Assembly: GCA_030535875.1 (NCBI GenBank)
Contig: JAUNRC010000003.1
Coordinates: 1-64,000 of the forward strand
From: Akkermansia sp.
GTDB taxonomy: Bacteria > Verrucomicrobiota > Verrucomicrobiia > Verrucomicrobiales > Akkermansiaceae
Direction of reading: 5' to 3'
DNA length: 64,000 nucleotides
Shown here: positions 1 through 8,260 of the stretch, piece after piece
How positions within the stretch are numbered: the stretch's first letter is position 1
Layout of the letters: each line of letters opens with the position of its first letter
Made by a program: the position numbers and the translations under genes
Notes under the pieces: generated by a model
Seen by the model: only the letters and a program-made list of their open reading frames with translations
Told to the model about the DNA's origin: nothing
The model's database searches: none

Positions 1-3000
1 CAGCTCATCGTTGTAGGCAACGCTGCCGCTACGCACATGGTAGGTGCTGTAATCAGGCTCTGCAGACTTTACGTTGAGTACTCCGTTACTGAAGGTACCC
101 TCCAGAGTACTGTCATCCTTCTGCCAGACGATATCGCCGGCAGCAGTCGATGTACCGCCATTGACGATAGTGTAATCCTCGGAGCTGAACTGATAGCCGT
201 TGCTGCCTGCCTCCGAGTACGATACGCCGCCGGTTACGGCCTGAATGTCGCTACCCAGGGTGATGGTGCCGCTGAGGGCTACCGTGCCGCTGTTGGTGAT
301 GGCATTGCTGATGGTGCTGTCGCTGATGTTGGCCGTACCGCTTACCGTTGCGCCGCTGATGGTGCTGTCGGAAATAGTGATGGTGCCGCTGATGTCGCCG
401 CCGCTGATGGTGGCTCCGCTTACGGACCACGTGCCGGCCAGGGTGGAATCGGTAATCTCCACGCCGTCGTCAGCCGTCATTGTGCGACCGCCGAAGTCTA
501 CCGTAGAGCCGGTGATGGTGAGCTTGCCGGAGTTCATGATAGCGCCGGGGGTACCATCTCCATCGGTGAAGGTGTAGTTACCGTTGGAGATAGTCATAGC
601 GCTCACGGAGGTATCATCGTTGAGCGTGATGGTGGCTGCACCATCGGTGAAGAATACAGCAGCATTGGCCGTGTAGCCAATCTTGTTCGCGGTATCACCA
701 TCCGTCTCGGACCAACCGGTTGAGTTCCAATCTTCGTTGCCATTCTCCCAATACAGGTCAGGCAGCAGACCGTCGGCAGAAATAATGGCTTGGAGCTTGC
801 CGTCCGTCAGAGCCAGGGTTGCTCCGGTGAAGAGCTTGTTGGAGGAACTGAAGTAATCGCTGAAGGCTGCACCTGTACCCAGATTGATGGCGCTGCCATC
901 CGTACCGAGCAAGGAACCGACCCCGCTGAAGAGGTCAATCGTTGTGCCGGCAGTAATCGCGCTCTTATCGAGAGAGGCATTGAGGGTGGTCATACCCAGC
1001 GTGAGGGCGTTATTGCTGAGAGCGACACCCTTGGTCAAATCCCAGTTGGCACCATCAGCCCCCAGGGCAAGGGTACCGCCATCGATATTGAGAGCAGAGT
1101 TGATGGCAAGGCTGCCGCCGGGAGATACCACTGCCAGCGTAGCACCGGCGATGGAGAGCGTAGCACCATCAGCAGCGGCAAGCGTGGCATTGTTCTTCAG
1201 CTCCAGAGTAGAACCGGAGCTCAGAGCGGAAGCAAGAGTAACATTCAGAGCATGGCTTGCATCGAGACTGATTTTACCCGTGTAATTAACCATCTTACCG
1301 ATGTTCAGATTCACGGTATCGCCATTCGGACGAGTCACGACAAGATTGCCGGAACCGGTCATTGTATCCACGTCAATATTGCTCTTCCAGTTGCAAGCAA
1401 GAGCAAGATTGGAGTCCAGATTGAGAGTGTCGATAGTCACCCGTGCATCAGTAGAGGACATATCATAGATGGTCAGTCTGGAATTTGTAGCATCGGCCTT
1501 AGTCGTAATATTGCCGAGGTTCGCAGGCACACCGCGCACAAGCAGATACCCTCCATCAATCACCACCTCACTCAGACTGGAAATATCCGCCGTCTGAGCG
1601 CTGGTAGAGCCACTGCTATCATTCGATGAACCTAAGCTGAGCTTGGCGCCGGAAGCAATCTCCAGTTTTCCGGCAAATGACGTCTTAGCGCCATCCTTGA
1701 GAAGAGCTTCCTGACTAAGCACCATTGTACCGTCACCCTCCGTATTGCACAGCAACTCCAGAACCGTAGCATTCCGAGTAGCGCCATCGATTGTCAGCGT
1801 GCACCCCTCTGCCACTACAACGTTCGTGGCATCAGTAAGAGCGGAGTCTGAGCTGCTCGCATCAATGGTATTCAGGTAATATACGGTGCCGGTAGTGGTA
1901 CCGCCAATGAAGGTGACGTCACCGGTGGCGGTATCATGATTAAGGGTTGTAGCTGTACCATTAGCGAATGTGGTAGCCGTCGGATTGAAGGTGATGTTGG
2001 TACCGGCCTCAGCAGCATTTTTGACCAGATAGTATGAACTTCCGGTCGTTATCTGATAGCCGTTCTCCCCATCGCTGTATCCGTCGATTGTTCCCGTTCC
2101 GGCAATTTCAAATCCGGACAAATCATCAGCGATAACAATGTTACCGGCAACGGAGAGTACACCATTGGTTGTTACATCAATGGTAGCACCGGTTTGCAGA
2201 GTGGCACCGGCAGCGACTGCAAGGGTGCCGACTACATCCTGATTGCCGGCATTTTCAAGAGTTATGCCATTGGTCAGAGCCAAAGTGCCGGCATTGACAT
2301 TCAAGGCTGCGTAGATTGTGTTGGAAGCGCCATCAAGGGTGAGCTTACCGGCACCGTCAAGTGTGATGTTTCCGGGGTTGGGATACTCGCGGGTATTGCA
2401 GGTCAGGTTTCCTTTGATGGTCAGCTCACCTCCCTCTGCAACAGTAATGGTCGCATTATTGCGAGCCATGATGCCGGCCTCAACGATATTATTCGTTCCG
2501 CTTGCGGAAATATTTCCATCGAAGAATTCAAAATCTGCATTGCTGACATTTTTGACATAGACATGCCCATTCAGAGCGATGTTGGTTTTCATCGTCTGTT
2601 TGCCGGTTATCTCAACAGTAGCGATGTTATCAGCCGCACCGGTCAGAGAAAGACTTTGCAAGCAATTGGCTCCCCAGCCTAAACTGTCAGCCGCACCGAG
2701 AACAAGCTTACCTCCTGCAAGTACATTGGCCGCCTTGTGAATATGGGCATTGCCACTCCCTCCGGAAATGGTTACGACCGAGCCTTCCCCGATATTAACC
2801 GTTCCGAGTGCCTTGTGATCACCGGTGAAAGATGTCGTTACACCCTTAAGGGTCAGCTCTGCTGCTGCGGTTACGTCAATGCTGGAAGCGGTAAATCCGC
2901 CTACGGAATTAATCTCGACGGTCGTTGCTGTCTCGCCCGAGCCAATGGTGAGAGCTCCTACGGTGAGAGCCTCCGTGCAGTTGAACACCCAGCCTTCGCC

Positions 3001-3903
3001 GGTTACGGCCATGCTGGTGGCATCGGCTGCCTCGGTCACGGTAATTGTCTCGCCGGTGCCGGTAAAGGTGGCATTGAAAGCAGTCGATGCCGCGACATTT
3101 GCACCGTTGCTGTCCGTCCAGTTGACGGAAGTGGTGTTCCAATTATTGTCCTCCCCGTCTGTTTTCCATGTATAGGATTTTAGCTCATAAGAGAACGTGT
3201 TGCCCATGGCTTCCTTCAGTTCAGCCGCAGTAGCAGCCTCTGCCGAGGAGAAGATGGTCAGATTGGCAATCATGCCGCTGTACAAGTCGCGGTCACCATT
3301 GCCATTACCGGAACCGATGGCGATATTTTCGTTTGTAAGAGTATTCCAATTGCCGAACGACCAAGCCCCGGACTGTTTCAAATCGGTATATCCGGTGGCA
3401 CCGGTGAAGAAGTACGAATCAGATCCCTCCTTGTCCAAGTCGATGGTGACGGCTACCAGAGTCCATGTGTTCTCCGTTGTCGTCATGCCGGTAGCGTTTT
3501 TATCCGCTACACCCTTAGTCGTGAGCTGAAGATGATCCGCCTTCAAAGCGAATTTAAAGCCGTCATTTTGTCCGCCGACAGAAAATATAGAATCCTGTGC
3601 ACCATCATTCTGATTAATCCAGGCAGCTATGGTCACAAAGCCGGTATTTCCCGACAATGCGGTAATGACATCCGAATTGGAAATATTCAGAATAGCGCCG
3701 CTGTTGCTGAACTTGTAAATCGTGTCCGAACCTGTTGACAAGTTCATAACTCCGGCACCAGCCGTACCGGTACTAACAAGCGATGCCATATCAGCAACCG
3801 TCGTGAGAGCCGCCGAGGCAACTGTTGTCGAGTATACAACCGCTGCTGCAGCCATGCAGGCAAGTACAGCCTTTCTGAGCCCATTAGGGAGATGTAGTTT
3901 CAT
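1..3903 (-). CDS. Giant LamG / beta-solenoid surface protein (partial)
   Basis: An open frame runs without a stop from an ATG at 3903 to the left edge (1301 codons), so the C-terminus is missing. Residues 1 to about 31 form a signal peptide (MKLHLPNGLRKAVLACMAA, ending in ...TVASA). Residues from about 35 to 235 look like a LamG/concanavalin A-like domain (AWINQNDG, WTLVAVTIDL, SGMIANLTIF). The rest is low-complexity Thr/Ser/Gly/Ala/Asn-rich sequence with short repeated strands such as TISDSTISGATVSG, typical of autotransporter-associated beta-strand repeats forming a beta-solenoid. Family knowledge suggests an exported, surface-displayed or autotransported protein; ligand unknown. A strong sigma70-type promoter lies about 63 nt upstream. 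Whether the unseen C-terminus carries a beta-barrel or a PEP-CTERM tail cannot be told. Confidence 0.85.
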   Translation of the reverse strand, partial: MKLHLPNGLRKAVLACMAAAAVVYSTTVASAALTTVADMASLVSTGTAGAGVMNLSTGSDTIYKFSNSGAILNISNSDVITALSGNTGFVTIAAWINQNDGAQDSIFSVGGQNDGFKFALKADHLQLTTKGVADKNATGMTTTENTWTLVAVTIDLDKEGSDSYFFTGATGYTDLKQSGAWSFGNWNTLTNENIAIGSGNGNGDRDLYSGMIANLTIFSSAEAATAAELKEAMGNTFSYELKSYTWKTDGEDNNWNTTSVNWTDSNGANVAASTAFNATFTGTGETITVTEAADATSMAVTGEGWVFNCTEALTVGALTIGSGETATTVEINSVGGFTASSIDVTAAAELTLKGVTTSFTGDHKALGTVNIGEGSVVTISGGSGNAHIHKAANVLAGGKLVLGAADSLGWGANCLQSLSLTGAADNIATVEITGKQTMKTNIALNGHVYVKNVSNADFEFFDGNISASGTNNIVEAGIMARNNATITVAEGGELTIKGNLTCNTREYPNPGNITLDGAGKLTLDGASNTIYAALNVNAGTLALTNGITLENAGNQDVVGTLAVAAGATLQTGATIDVTTNGVLSVAGNIVIADDLSGFEIAGTGTIDGYSDGENGYQITTGSSYYLVKNAAEAGTNITFNPTATTFANGTATTLNHDTATGDVTFIGGTTTGTVYYLNTIDASSSDSALTDATNVVVAEGCTLTIDGATRNATVLELLCNTEGDGTMVLSQEALLKDGAKTSFAGKLEIASGAKLSLGSSNDSSGSTSAQTADISSLSEVVIDGGYLLVRGVPANLGNITTKADATNSRLTIYDMSSTDARVTIDTLNLDSNLALACNWKSNIDVDTMTGSGNLVVTRPNGDTVNLNIGKMVNYTGKISLDASHALNVTLASALSSGSTLELKNNATLAAADGATLSIAGATLAVVSPGGSLAINSALNIDGGTLALGADGANWDLTKGVALSNNALTLGMTTLNASLDKSAITAGTTIDLFSGVGSLLGTDGSAINLGTGAAFSDYFSSSNKLFTGATLALTDGKLQAIISADGLLPDLYWENGNEDWNSTGWSETDGDTANKIGYTANAAVFFTDGAATITLNDDTSVSAMTISNGNYTFTDGDGTPGAIMNSGKLTITGSTVDFGGRTMTADDGVEITDSTLAGTWSVSGATISGGDISGTITISDSTISGATVSGTANISDSTISNAITNSGTVALSGTITLGSDIQAVTGGVSYSEAGSNGYQFSSEDYTIVNGGTSTAAGDIVWQKDDSTLEGTFSNGVLNVKSAEPDYSTYHVRSGSVAYNDEL

Positions 3904-3972
3904 AATATTGAGGTGTAAGAATAAAAATCTCTGGAGCGAAAAGGGTACAGCACCCCATTCATTTACTTTCCC

Positions 3973-4000
3973 ATCATAACAAACTCCCCCATCCTGTCAA
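3973..4000 (-). promoter_or_regulatory. Sigma70-type promoter of the LamG/solenoid gene
   Basis: On the minus strand TTGACA (3995-4000) and TATGAT (3973-3978) are separated by 16 bp. The predicted start near 3966 gives a leader of about 63 nt before the ATG at 3903. Confidence 0.75.
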
Positions 4001-4134
4001 GAAAAAAGCACCCTTTTTGCCGAATTTGCAAAAAAAATATACCTGCGCTTCCCTGCAATGACATGGCCGACAGATAAAAATCAGCCTCGTATCACTCCCA
4101 TGGTGAAAAGGTCGATTATGGTCATTTTGAACGA

Positions 4135-4163
4135 TTGGGCTTGTTATTTCCTGATTTTATAGT
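4135..4163 (+). promoter_or_regulatory. Promoter of the PEP-CTERM gene
   Basis: TTGGGC (4135-4140), 17 bp, TATAGT (4158-4163). The predicted start near 4170 is 2 nt before the ATG at 4172, so the mRNA would be nearly leaderless. Confidence 0.55.
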
Positions 4164-4171
4164 AATTTATT

Positions 4172-4915
4172 ATGCGGAGCCCGTCATGTATTTGTACTAT
4201 GAGAAGAAAACTATACACGCTTTTCGCCATTTTCAGTACCGCTCAGGCTTGTGCCGCACCTCTCAATCCTGATGACTGGGAGATTGTTGACGATAAACCG
4301 TCCGAAGGTTGGCGTTTCTCCTTCGAGGACGGTAAACTGATTACTACGGGCAACACCAACGGCAAGGAGCTGTTTTACAAAGTTGACGTCGGAACAAAAC
4401 CGATGGTGAACGGTAGCGGCCTGTCCGTAACTTGCCAATTTTATAATGACTCTTTCCTGAACGATAGAGAAGTCGAATTTCAGATTATCTTCCATACGGA
4501 CAATTCTGTAAAAGAGGGCGGAGGTGAGGATGTGTTTCACATATTCCGAATGGGTAATTATTCCGATTCACTCAACATTTATGACTCTGCTAATATCATA
4601 GATGACTATATTACCCTCGAAGATGCCCATACTCTTACAACAGTCACGGTAAATTACATCATAACGAATAACAAGCTTGGTTTTACCTACACATTAAACG
4701 GCACGCAAAGTGAAGAGTTCATCTATGAAGCCGGGGAAATAAATCCCGCTTTGGACTGGCGACCGAGTTTCGGTCAGTCCAACTGCGTGACATGTGAGTT
4801 TATGGTAAGCGACCTTACCTTCACCTCATCTACGAATGTTCCCGAGCCTGCTTCTACCGCACTCTCGTTGTTGGCTCTTGCCGGTTTTGCGGCACGTCGT
4901 CGTCGTTGCCGGTAG
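4172..4915 (+). CDS. PEP-CTERM exported protein
   Basis: The 247-residue product has an N-terminal signal sequence (RRKLYTLFAIFSTAQACAAP), a central region without a recognised catalytic motif, and a C-terminal PEP-CTERM sorting tail: VPEPA near residues 225-229, a hydrophobic helix and a final basic RRRR cluster. In the PEP-CTERM family this tail directs export and processing by an exosortase, usually to the surface or extracellular matrix. The central domain (residues 35-220) looks beta-rich, perhaps lectin-like, but I do not recognise it. The ATG at 4172 fits the promoter; an ATG at 4199 would give a shorter, more canonical signal peptide. The gene is divergent from the LamG/solenoid gene, so both surface proteins share one intergenic region. 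Confidence 0.85.
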   Translation: MRSPSCICTMRRKLYTLFAIFSTAQACAAPLNPDDWEIVDDKPSEGWRFSFEDGKLITTGNTNGKELFYKVDVGTKPMVNGSGLSVTCQFYNDSFLNDREVEFQIIFHTDNSVKEGGGEDVFHIFRMGNYSDSLNIYDSANIIDDYITLEDAHTLTTVTVNYIITNNKLGFTYTLNGTQSEEFIYEAGEINPALDWRPSFGQSNCVTCEFMVSDLTFTSSTNVPEPASTALSLLALAGFAARRRRCR

Positions 4916-4945
4916 TAAAACTCGGAAGCCTGACAATATTGAATA

Positions 4946-4997
4946 CAGCGAGAATGACTACCGCTCACGCTGTTCGCTCACTGTCATTCTCTTGCTG
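4946..4997. repeat. Long hairpin downstream of PEP-CTERM gene
   Basis: CAGC plus GAGAATGAC (4946-4958) pairs with GTCATTCTC (4983-4991) and GCTG (4994-4997), 13 bp with a 2-nt bulge and a 24-nt loop. No T-run follows, so it is not a classic terminator. It starts 31 nt after the upstream stop codon. Confidence 0.6.
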
Positions 4998-5036
4998 GAA
5001 CTCGGTGAAGGCATGCTTCCCCTTTGTTTCCTTGAT

Positions 5037-5064
5037 GACTGATGCATAGCGTAGCGCATCAGTC
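5037..5064. repeat. Perfect 9-bp hairpin
   Basis: GACTGATGC (5037-5045) and GCATCAGTC (5056-5064) form a perfect 9-bp stem with a 10-nt loop. There is no T-run. It may be a REP-like element or a transcript 3' structure. Confidence 0.55.
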
Positions 5065-5184
5065 GGAGTGTTCAGGATAATTGCTGTCATGCTTCATCAT
5101 AAGTAATCAGCATTTTGAATGCTGTATCGTATGTGGCCGGTATGGGAACGAAAGTTGATTTTGTGATATCTTGCGGAGCAACAT

Positions 5185-5310
5185 GCAGACCTGCTCACTA
5201 TTATAACGTTCGGCAAATAATTGGACTGTTTGCGACTATAAGCGAGCCAAATTTCAGAGCCCGCAAGGCGGGGCTATCTTCAAAATTGCAGGTCTGCCTA
5301 ATTGCCGAAC
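5185..5310. repeat. Two crossing inverted-repeat pairs
   Basis: GCAGACCTGC (5185-5194) is complementary to GCAGGTCTGC (5288-5297), and GTTCGGCAA (5208-5216) to TTGCCGAAC (5302-5310). The order A-B-A'-B' is that of a pseudoknot rather than nested hairpins. A small hairpin (AGCCC...GGGCT) sits between them. It could be a structured RNA or a mobile-element remnant. Confidence 0.4.
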
Positions 5311-5441
5311 TCTATACTGGAATTTCCTATTTTCACCTTTTCTGTTGATAATAAGGAGTATCGCGTCCGAGTGAAATCAGAGTTGCCGGTATGCGTTTTC
5401 AGCCGTTTTTAGGGCATTTTTGAGAATGCTTCCAAAGAGAA

Positions 5442-5471
5442 GAGGGAGTTACTTTTTATCGTAACTCCCTC
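5442..5471 (-). terminator. Terminator downstream of tRNA-Leu
   Basis: A perfect 11-bp stem, GAGGGAGTTAC (5442-5452) with GTAACTCCCTC (5461-5471), and an 8-nt loop begins 11 nt past the 3' end of the tRNA. A weak T-rich stretch follows on the minus strand. Confidence 0.7.
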
Positions 5472-5482
5472 ATTTTCAGTTA

Positions 5483-5564
5483 TACGCACGAATGGACTCG
5501 AACCATCACGATGTTACTCACTAGAACCTGAAACTAGCGCGTCTACCAATTCCGCCACGTGCGC
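5483..5564 (-). tRNA. tRNA-Leu (anticodon CAG)
   Basis: The minus strand gives an 82-nt class II tRNA. The acceptor stem is GCGCACG/CGTGCGT with a G1-U72 pair and discriminator A. The D-loop is GGCGGAATTGGTAGACGC, the anticodon loop TTCAGGT (anticodon CAG), followed by an extended variable arm and T-arm GATGG-TTCGAGT-CCATT. CCA is not encoded. The 31-39 pair of the anticodon stem is U-U. A promoter lies upstream and a stem-loop terminator downstream, so it is a single-gene unit. Confidence 0.97.
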
Positions 5565-5584
5565 TTTGGAATGTTTGCGAGGGG

Positions 5585-5613
5585 ATTTAACCATAATTTA
5601 TCGAACATTGCAA
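5585..5613 (-). promoter_or_regulatory. Promoter of tRNA-Leu
   Basis: TTGCAA (5608-5613), 17 bp, TTAAAT (5585-5590) on the minus strand, about 20 nt before the mature tRNA 5' end. Confidence 0.55.
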
Positions 5614-5754
5614 GCTAAATTTTGCAAAAAATGAGAAAAACGCCTCATTTTGGCAAAAAAAAGCGCAAAATAATGAAAGAGCAGCGCTATGTATGGGGGC
5701 GAGAGATGAGATAGCAAGAGGGAAGAAAGATTAAAGAAATATCGGACTTAAGAC

Positions 5755-5782
5755 TTGACGTAATATAGGCTTGCTATATATG
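5755..5782 (+). promoter_or_regulatory. Promoter of the polysaccharide deacetylase gene
   Basis: TTGACG (5755-5760) precedes an overlapping TATATATG (5775-5782) with an extended TGC just before it. The predicted start is 5787-5789, at or next to an ATG at 5789. Confidence 0.5.
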
Positions 5783-5788
5783 AAGAAT

Positions 5789-7099
5789 ATGTTAAGATTA
5801 AGTGACATGAAGCACTACATGTACCTGGTGGCACTGATGATATGCCAGTTGACCTGGGGGCAGATGTTCGATCCGGCTCCTATCAACCCGGATCCGTTTG
5901 CCGATGCCGGAGAACTGCCGCAGTCGACATACGGTACCACAACCGGCCACACAAGCTATATCAATGACGACACCGCCGAGGAGGTTCCCCCGACGGCGGA
6001 GGATAGTGCCAATCGCTTGAAAGGTCCGCTTGTCGCCCGTGAAAAAACGCGCGTGGCCATTCTGGGCTACCACAATTTCAGTGCGACTCGCCCGGTGAGT
6101 GATATGTTGTTGCGCACTTCCGTGCTGCGCTCCCAAATGGAGCACATTCGCCGCTCGGGGCTGAGTGTCATCAGTATGCAGGAGTTTTTGGAATGGCGCT
6201 TAGGGGAGCGCCAACTACCCGAGAAATGTGTGCTCATTACCTTGGATGACGGGTGGCGTAGTGTGTACACGGATGCTTACCCCATTTTCCGTGAGTACGG
6301 TTATCCCTTCCACCTCTTTCTTTACACTCGTTACCTGAGCGGTCGCGGCGACAGCATGTCGCCTGCCATGATTCGGGAAATGATGGAGAACGGCGCCAGC
6401 GTGGGCAGTCACTCTTCTTCGCACCCGTACCCCAGTACATGGCGCAAGCACGAGGCAGCCGGGCCGGAGGCCTACGTGAAGTTCATCGACCGCGAAATCG
6501 GCGCTTCGCGCACGAAGTTGGCGGAGCTTTTCGGCACGATAGATACTTATTGTTACCCGGGCGGTTATAATGATGAAACCATGGTGAGCCGCATGAGCGG
6601 CTATGGGTACCGCGCGGCCTTTACGGTGATTCCCCGCAAGGTAACCTGCAATGTTGACCCCATGAGGATAGATCGCTACATGGTGTTCGGCACCGATCAT
6701 TCCATTTTCCGCAACGCGATGGACTTCAGCACGACGACAACGGCCTCGGGTGTAACCATCGCCGGCAAGCCGGGGACACTTTCCGGCAACAGCCCCGTAC
6801 CGCCGTTCCCGGTTACTCCGCAGCCGAATGCCGTTGTTCCCTGCGAACTGCCTGCCATTACTGCGCAGTTAAGCGGTGTGCCGGATATCGATCTTTCGAC
6901 CGTTCGCATGCAGGTGAGCGGTTTTGGCAGGGTAAATGCTCAGGTGGATGCCGCCTCGCGCAGCATTCAATGGGTGTCACCCTGCCGCATTTACATGCCG
7001 AATATCTCTGTTCACATATCTTGGAAGAATACTGACGGCTCTCGCCACCGCGCAGAGTGGTTCTTCAGTATAGACCCGAATGTGACGGTTGAACAATAA
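5789..7099 (+). CDS. Secreted polysaccharide deacetylase (NodB domain)
   Basis: The protein (about 436 residues) has an N-terminal signal sequence (KHYMYLVALMICQLTWGQ), a linker, and a NodB-homology domain between about residues 75 and 290. Hallmarks visible are TLDDGW (metal-binding Asp pair of the TFDDG motif), SHSSSHPY (HxxxH metal motif), YPGGYND and the closing DRYMVFG. Such carbohydrate esterase 4 enzymes remove N- or O-acetyl groups from peptidoglycan, chitin or other polysaccharides. A further 100-residue tail of beta character (SGVPDIDLSTVRMQVSGFG) may be an Ig-like module. The start at 5789 matches the promoter; ATG 5807 gives a shorter signal peptide and is equally possible. The next gene begins 26 nt downstream. 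Substrate is not determinable. Confidence 0.88.
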   Translation: MLRLSDMKHYMYLVALMICQLTWGQMFDPAPINPDPFADAGELPQSTYGTTTGHTSYINDDTAEEVPPTAEDSANRLKGPLVAREKTRVAILGYHNFSATRPVSDMLLRTSVLRSQMEHIRRSGLSVISMQEFLEWRLGERQLPEKCVLITLDDGWRSVYTDAYPIFREYGYPFHLFLYTRYLSGRGDSMSPAMIREMMENGASVGSHSSSHPYPSTWRKHEAAGPEAYVKFIDREIGASRTKLAELFGTIDTYCYPGGYNDETMVSRMSGYGYRAAFTVIPRKVTCNVDPMRIDRYMVFGTDHSIFRNAMDFSTTTTASGVTIAGKPGTLSGNSPVPPFPVTPQPNAVVPCELPAITAQLSGVPDIDLSTVRMQVSGFGRVNAQVDAASRSIQWVSPCRIYMPNISVHISWKNTDGSRHRAEWFFSIDPNVTVEQ

Positions 7100-7125
7100 A
7101 TCCATATTCTACCATCCGCATATTT

Positions 7126-8013
7126 ATGGACGCAGAAGAAAACAAGAACTCCGCTATCTCTGCTGAAGAGAAGCCGGCCGCTCGCAAGTCCCGCGCCGCC
7201 CGCAAGCCTGCCGCTCGTAAGAGCTCGGCTGCTGCTGTGACAACTGAGGGCGCTGCTGCCGCTCCTGCTGCCGAGAAACCCGCCCGCAAGCCCCGCACCC
7301 GCAAGGCTGCTGCCCCCGCGGCCGAGCCGGCTGCTGCTGCTGCTCAGGCTGTACCCGCTCCTGCTAAGGAAGAGCCGAAAAAGCCTGCTCGCAAATCTCG
7401 CACTCGCAAGGCTGATGTCCCGGCACCGGCCCCCAAGCCTGCTCCTGCGCAGGACAACAGCGCTCCCGCACCGGCTCCCGAGCCCGCTCCTGCCCCCAAG
7501 CCTGCACCGGCACCTGCACCGGTTCCCACTCCGGTGAACGAGCGCAAGCCCCGGCAGCCTGAGCCTGCTGTGCAGCCTCGCCCGGCACGTCAGGAGCAAT
7601 GGGAGCCCGATGCGCGTGATTTCCCCACGCCTGAGCCCGCTCCCGGCTTCTCCGCCCCCGAGACTGTCGGCGGTAACGAAGGCGGCGGCAAAAATCGCCG
7701 TAAGCGCCGCCGTAATCGCCGCAATCGTGAAAATGGTGAGCAGCAGCAGTCCCAAGCTCCCGTTCCTAAGGTCGACCCCGATGAACTGGTGCGCCGCGCA
7801 TGGAAGATATATCTTGGCGAAGTAACGGAGGAAGGTTTGGCGCTTATGGATGACCGCATCGCGGCCGAGGCCTCTCGCCGTGCTTTCCGCGTGGCCGAGC
7901 TCTTCCTTATCGAGGCTGCTCGCTATCGCCAGCCCGCCCCGCGAGCTGAGCAGACTGCTCAGGCTCCTGAGTCGGCGGAGGTGGCTGATGAGCCGAGCGC
8001 TGACGAGATGTAA
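7126..8013 (+). CDS. Basic Ala/Pro/Lys-rich protein of unknown function
   Basis: 295 residues. The first 75 carry repeated KPAARKS/RKPRTRKA blocks resembling histone H1 or AlgP-type DNA-binding tails. Residues 75-190 are Pro/Ala-rich (PAPAPKPAPAP). A basic block (KNRRKRRRNRRNR) follows near residue 187. Residues 215-270 (DELVRRAWKIYLGEVTEEGLALMDD) are less biased and probably form a small helical domain. The composition suggests binding to DNA or RNA, but no enzymatic or named domain is visible. It lies 26 bp after the deacetylase gene and is followed by a strong hairpin, so the two may be cotranscribed. The repetitive coding sequence creates many overlapping frames on both strands that are not genes. 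Confidence 0.75.
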   Translation: MDAEENKNSAISAEEKPAARKSRAARKPAARKSSAAAVTTEGAAAAPAAEKPARKPRTRKAAAPAAEPAAAAAQAVPAPAKEEPKKPARKSRTRKADVPAPAPKPAPAQDNSAPAPAPEPAPAPKPAPAPAPVPTPVNERKPRQPEPAVQPRPARQEQWEPDARDFPTPEPAPGFSAPETVGGNEGGGKNRRKRRRNRRNRENGEQQQSQAPVPKVDPDELVRRAWKIYLGEVTEEGLALMDDRIAAEASRRAFRVAELFLIEAARYRQPAPRAEQTAQAPESAEVADEPSADEM

Positions 8014-8036
8014 GCCCGCACATATATTTGTAAATC

Positions 8037-8078
8037 ATTTCGCCCCATTCTGCTGAGTTCAGCGGGATGGGGCGAAAT
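8037..8078 (+). terminator. Strong hairpin after the basic protein gene
   Basis: ATTTCGCCCCATTCTGCTG pairs with CAGCGGGATGGGGCGAAAT around an AGTT loop (19-bp stem with a few G-T pairs), starting 24 nt after the stop. The T-run is minimal on the plus strand. Confidence 0.65.
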
Positions 8079-8183
8079 ATTGTACCTGTGTCGACTATCG
8101 GCAGGGCTGCACCGTGATGGAAGGTGAGTGAGGGCGGATACCTTTCGTCGTGTGCAAGATAAAAGCAAGAGGGGGTGAGAGAT

Positions 8184-8221
8184 AAAAAAATCCGCCCCTC
8201 ACCGACGGAACGGGAGGGGCG
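8184..8221 (-). terminator. Rho-independent terminator of the MFS transporter gene
   Basis: CGCCCCTC (8193-8200) pairs with GAGGGGCG (8214-8221). On the minus strand the stem is followed by GGA and seven T residues (8190-8184). It lies 39 nt past the transporter stop codon. Confidence 0.85.
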
Positions 8222-8260
8222 AAGTGTAAGTTTCAGAGAGATGGTGAAACGGTGCGATTA

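Larger units (their letters stand above)
4916..5482. other. Gene-free stretch with inverted repeats
   Basis: I see no credible coding sequence here. The stretch between the PEP-CTERM gene and tRNA-Leu holds two hairpins (4946-4997, 5037-5064), a pair of crossing inverted repeats (5185-5310) and the tRNA terminator (5442-5471). A 77-codon frame at 5115-5348 has no start context or recognisable protein character. Confidence 0.6.

Noticed and set aside
37-3738. Several plus-strand frames in the first 3.7 kb
   Set aside because: The minus strand is one uninterrupted coding frame with signal peptide, LamG domain and promoter. The plus-strand frames are short, overlapping and featureless.
5115-5348. 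77-codon frame in the gene-free stretch
   Set aside because: No ribosome binding site, promoter or recognisable protein character, and it overlaps the crossing inverted repeats.
7126-8013. Alternative genes in other frames of the Ala/Pro/Lys-rich region
   Set aside because: The repetitive GC-rich codons keep all six frames open. Only the plus-strand frame has a plausible start after the deacetylase and ends before a hairpin.
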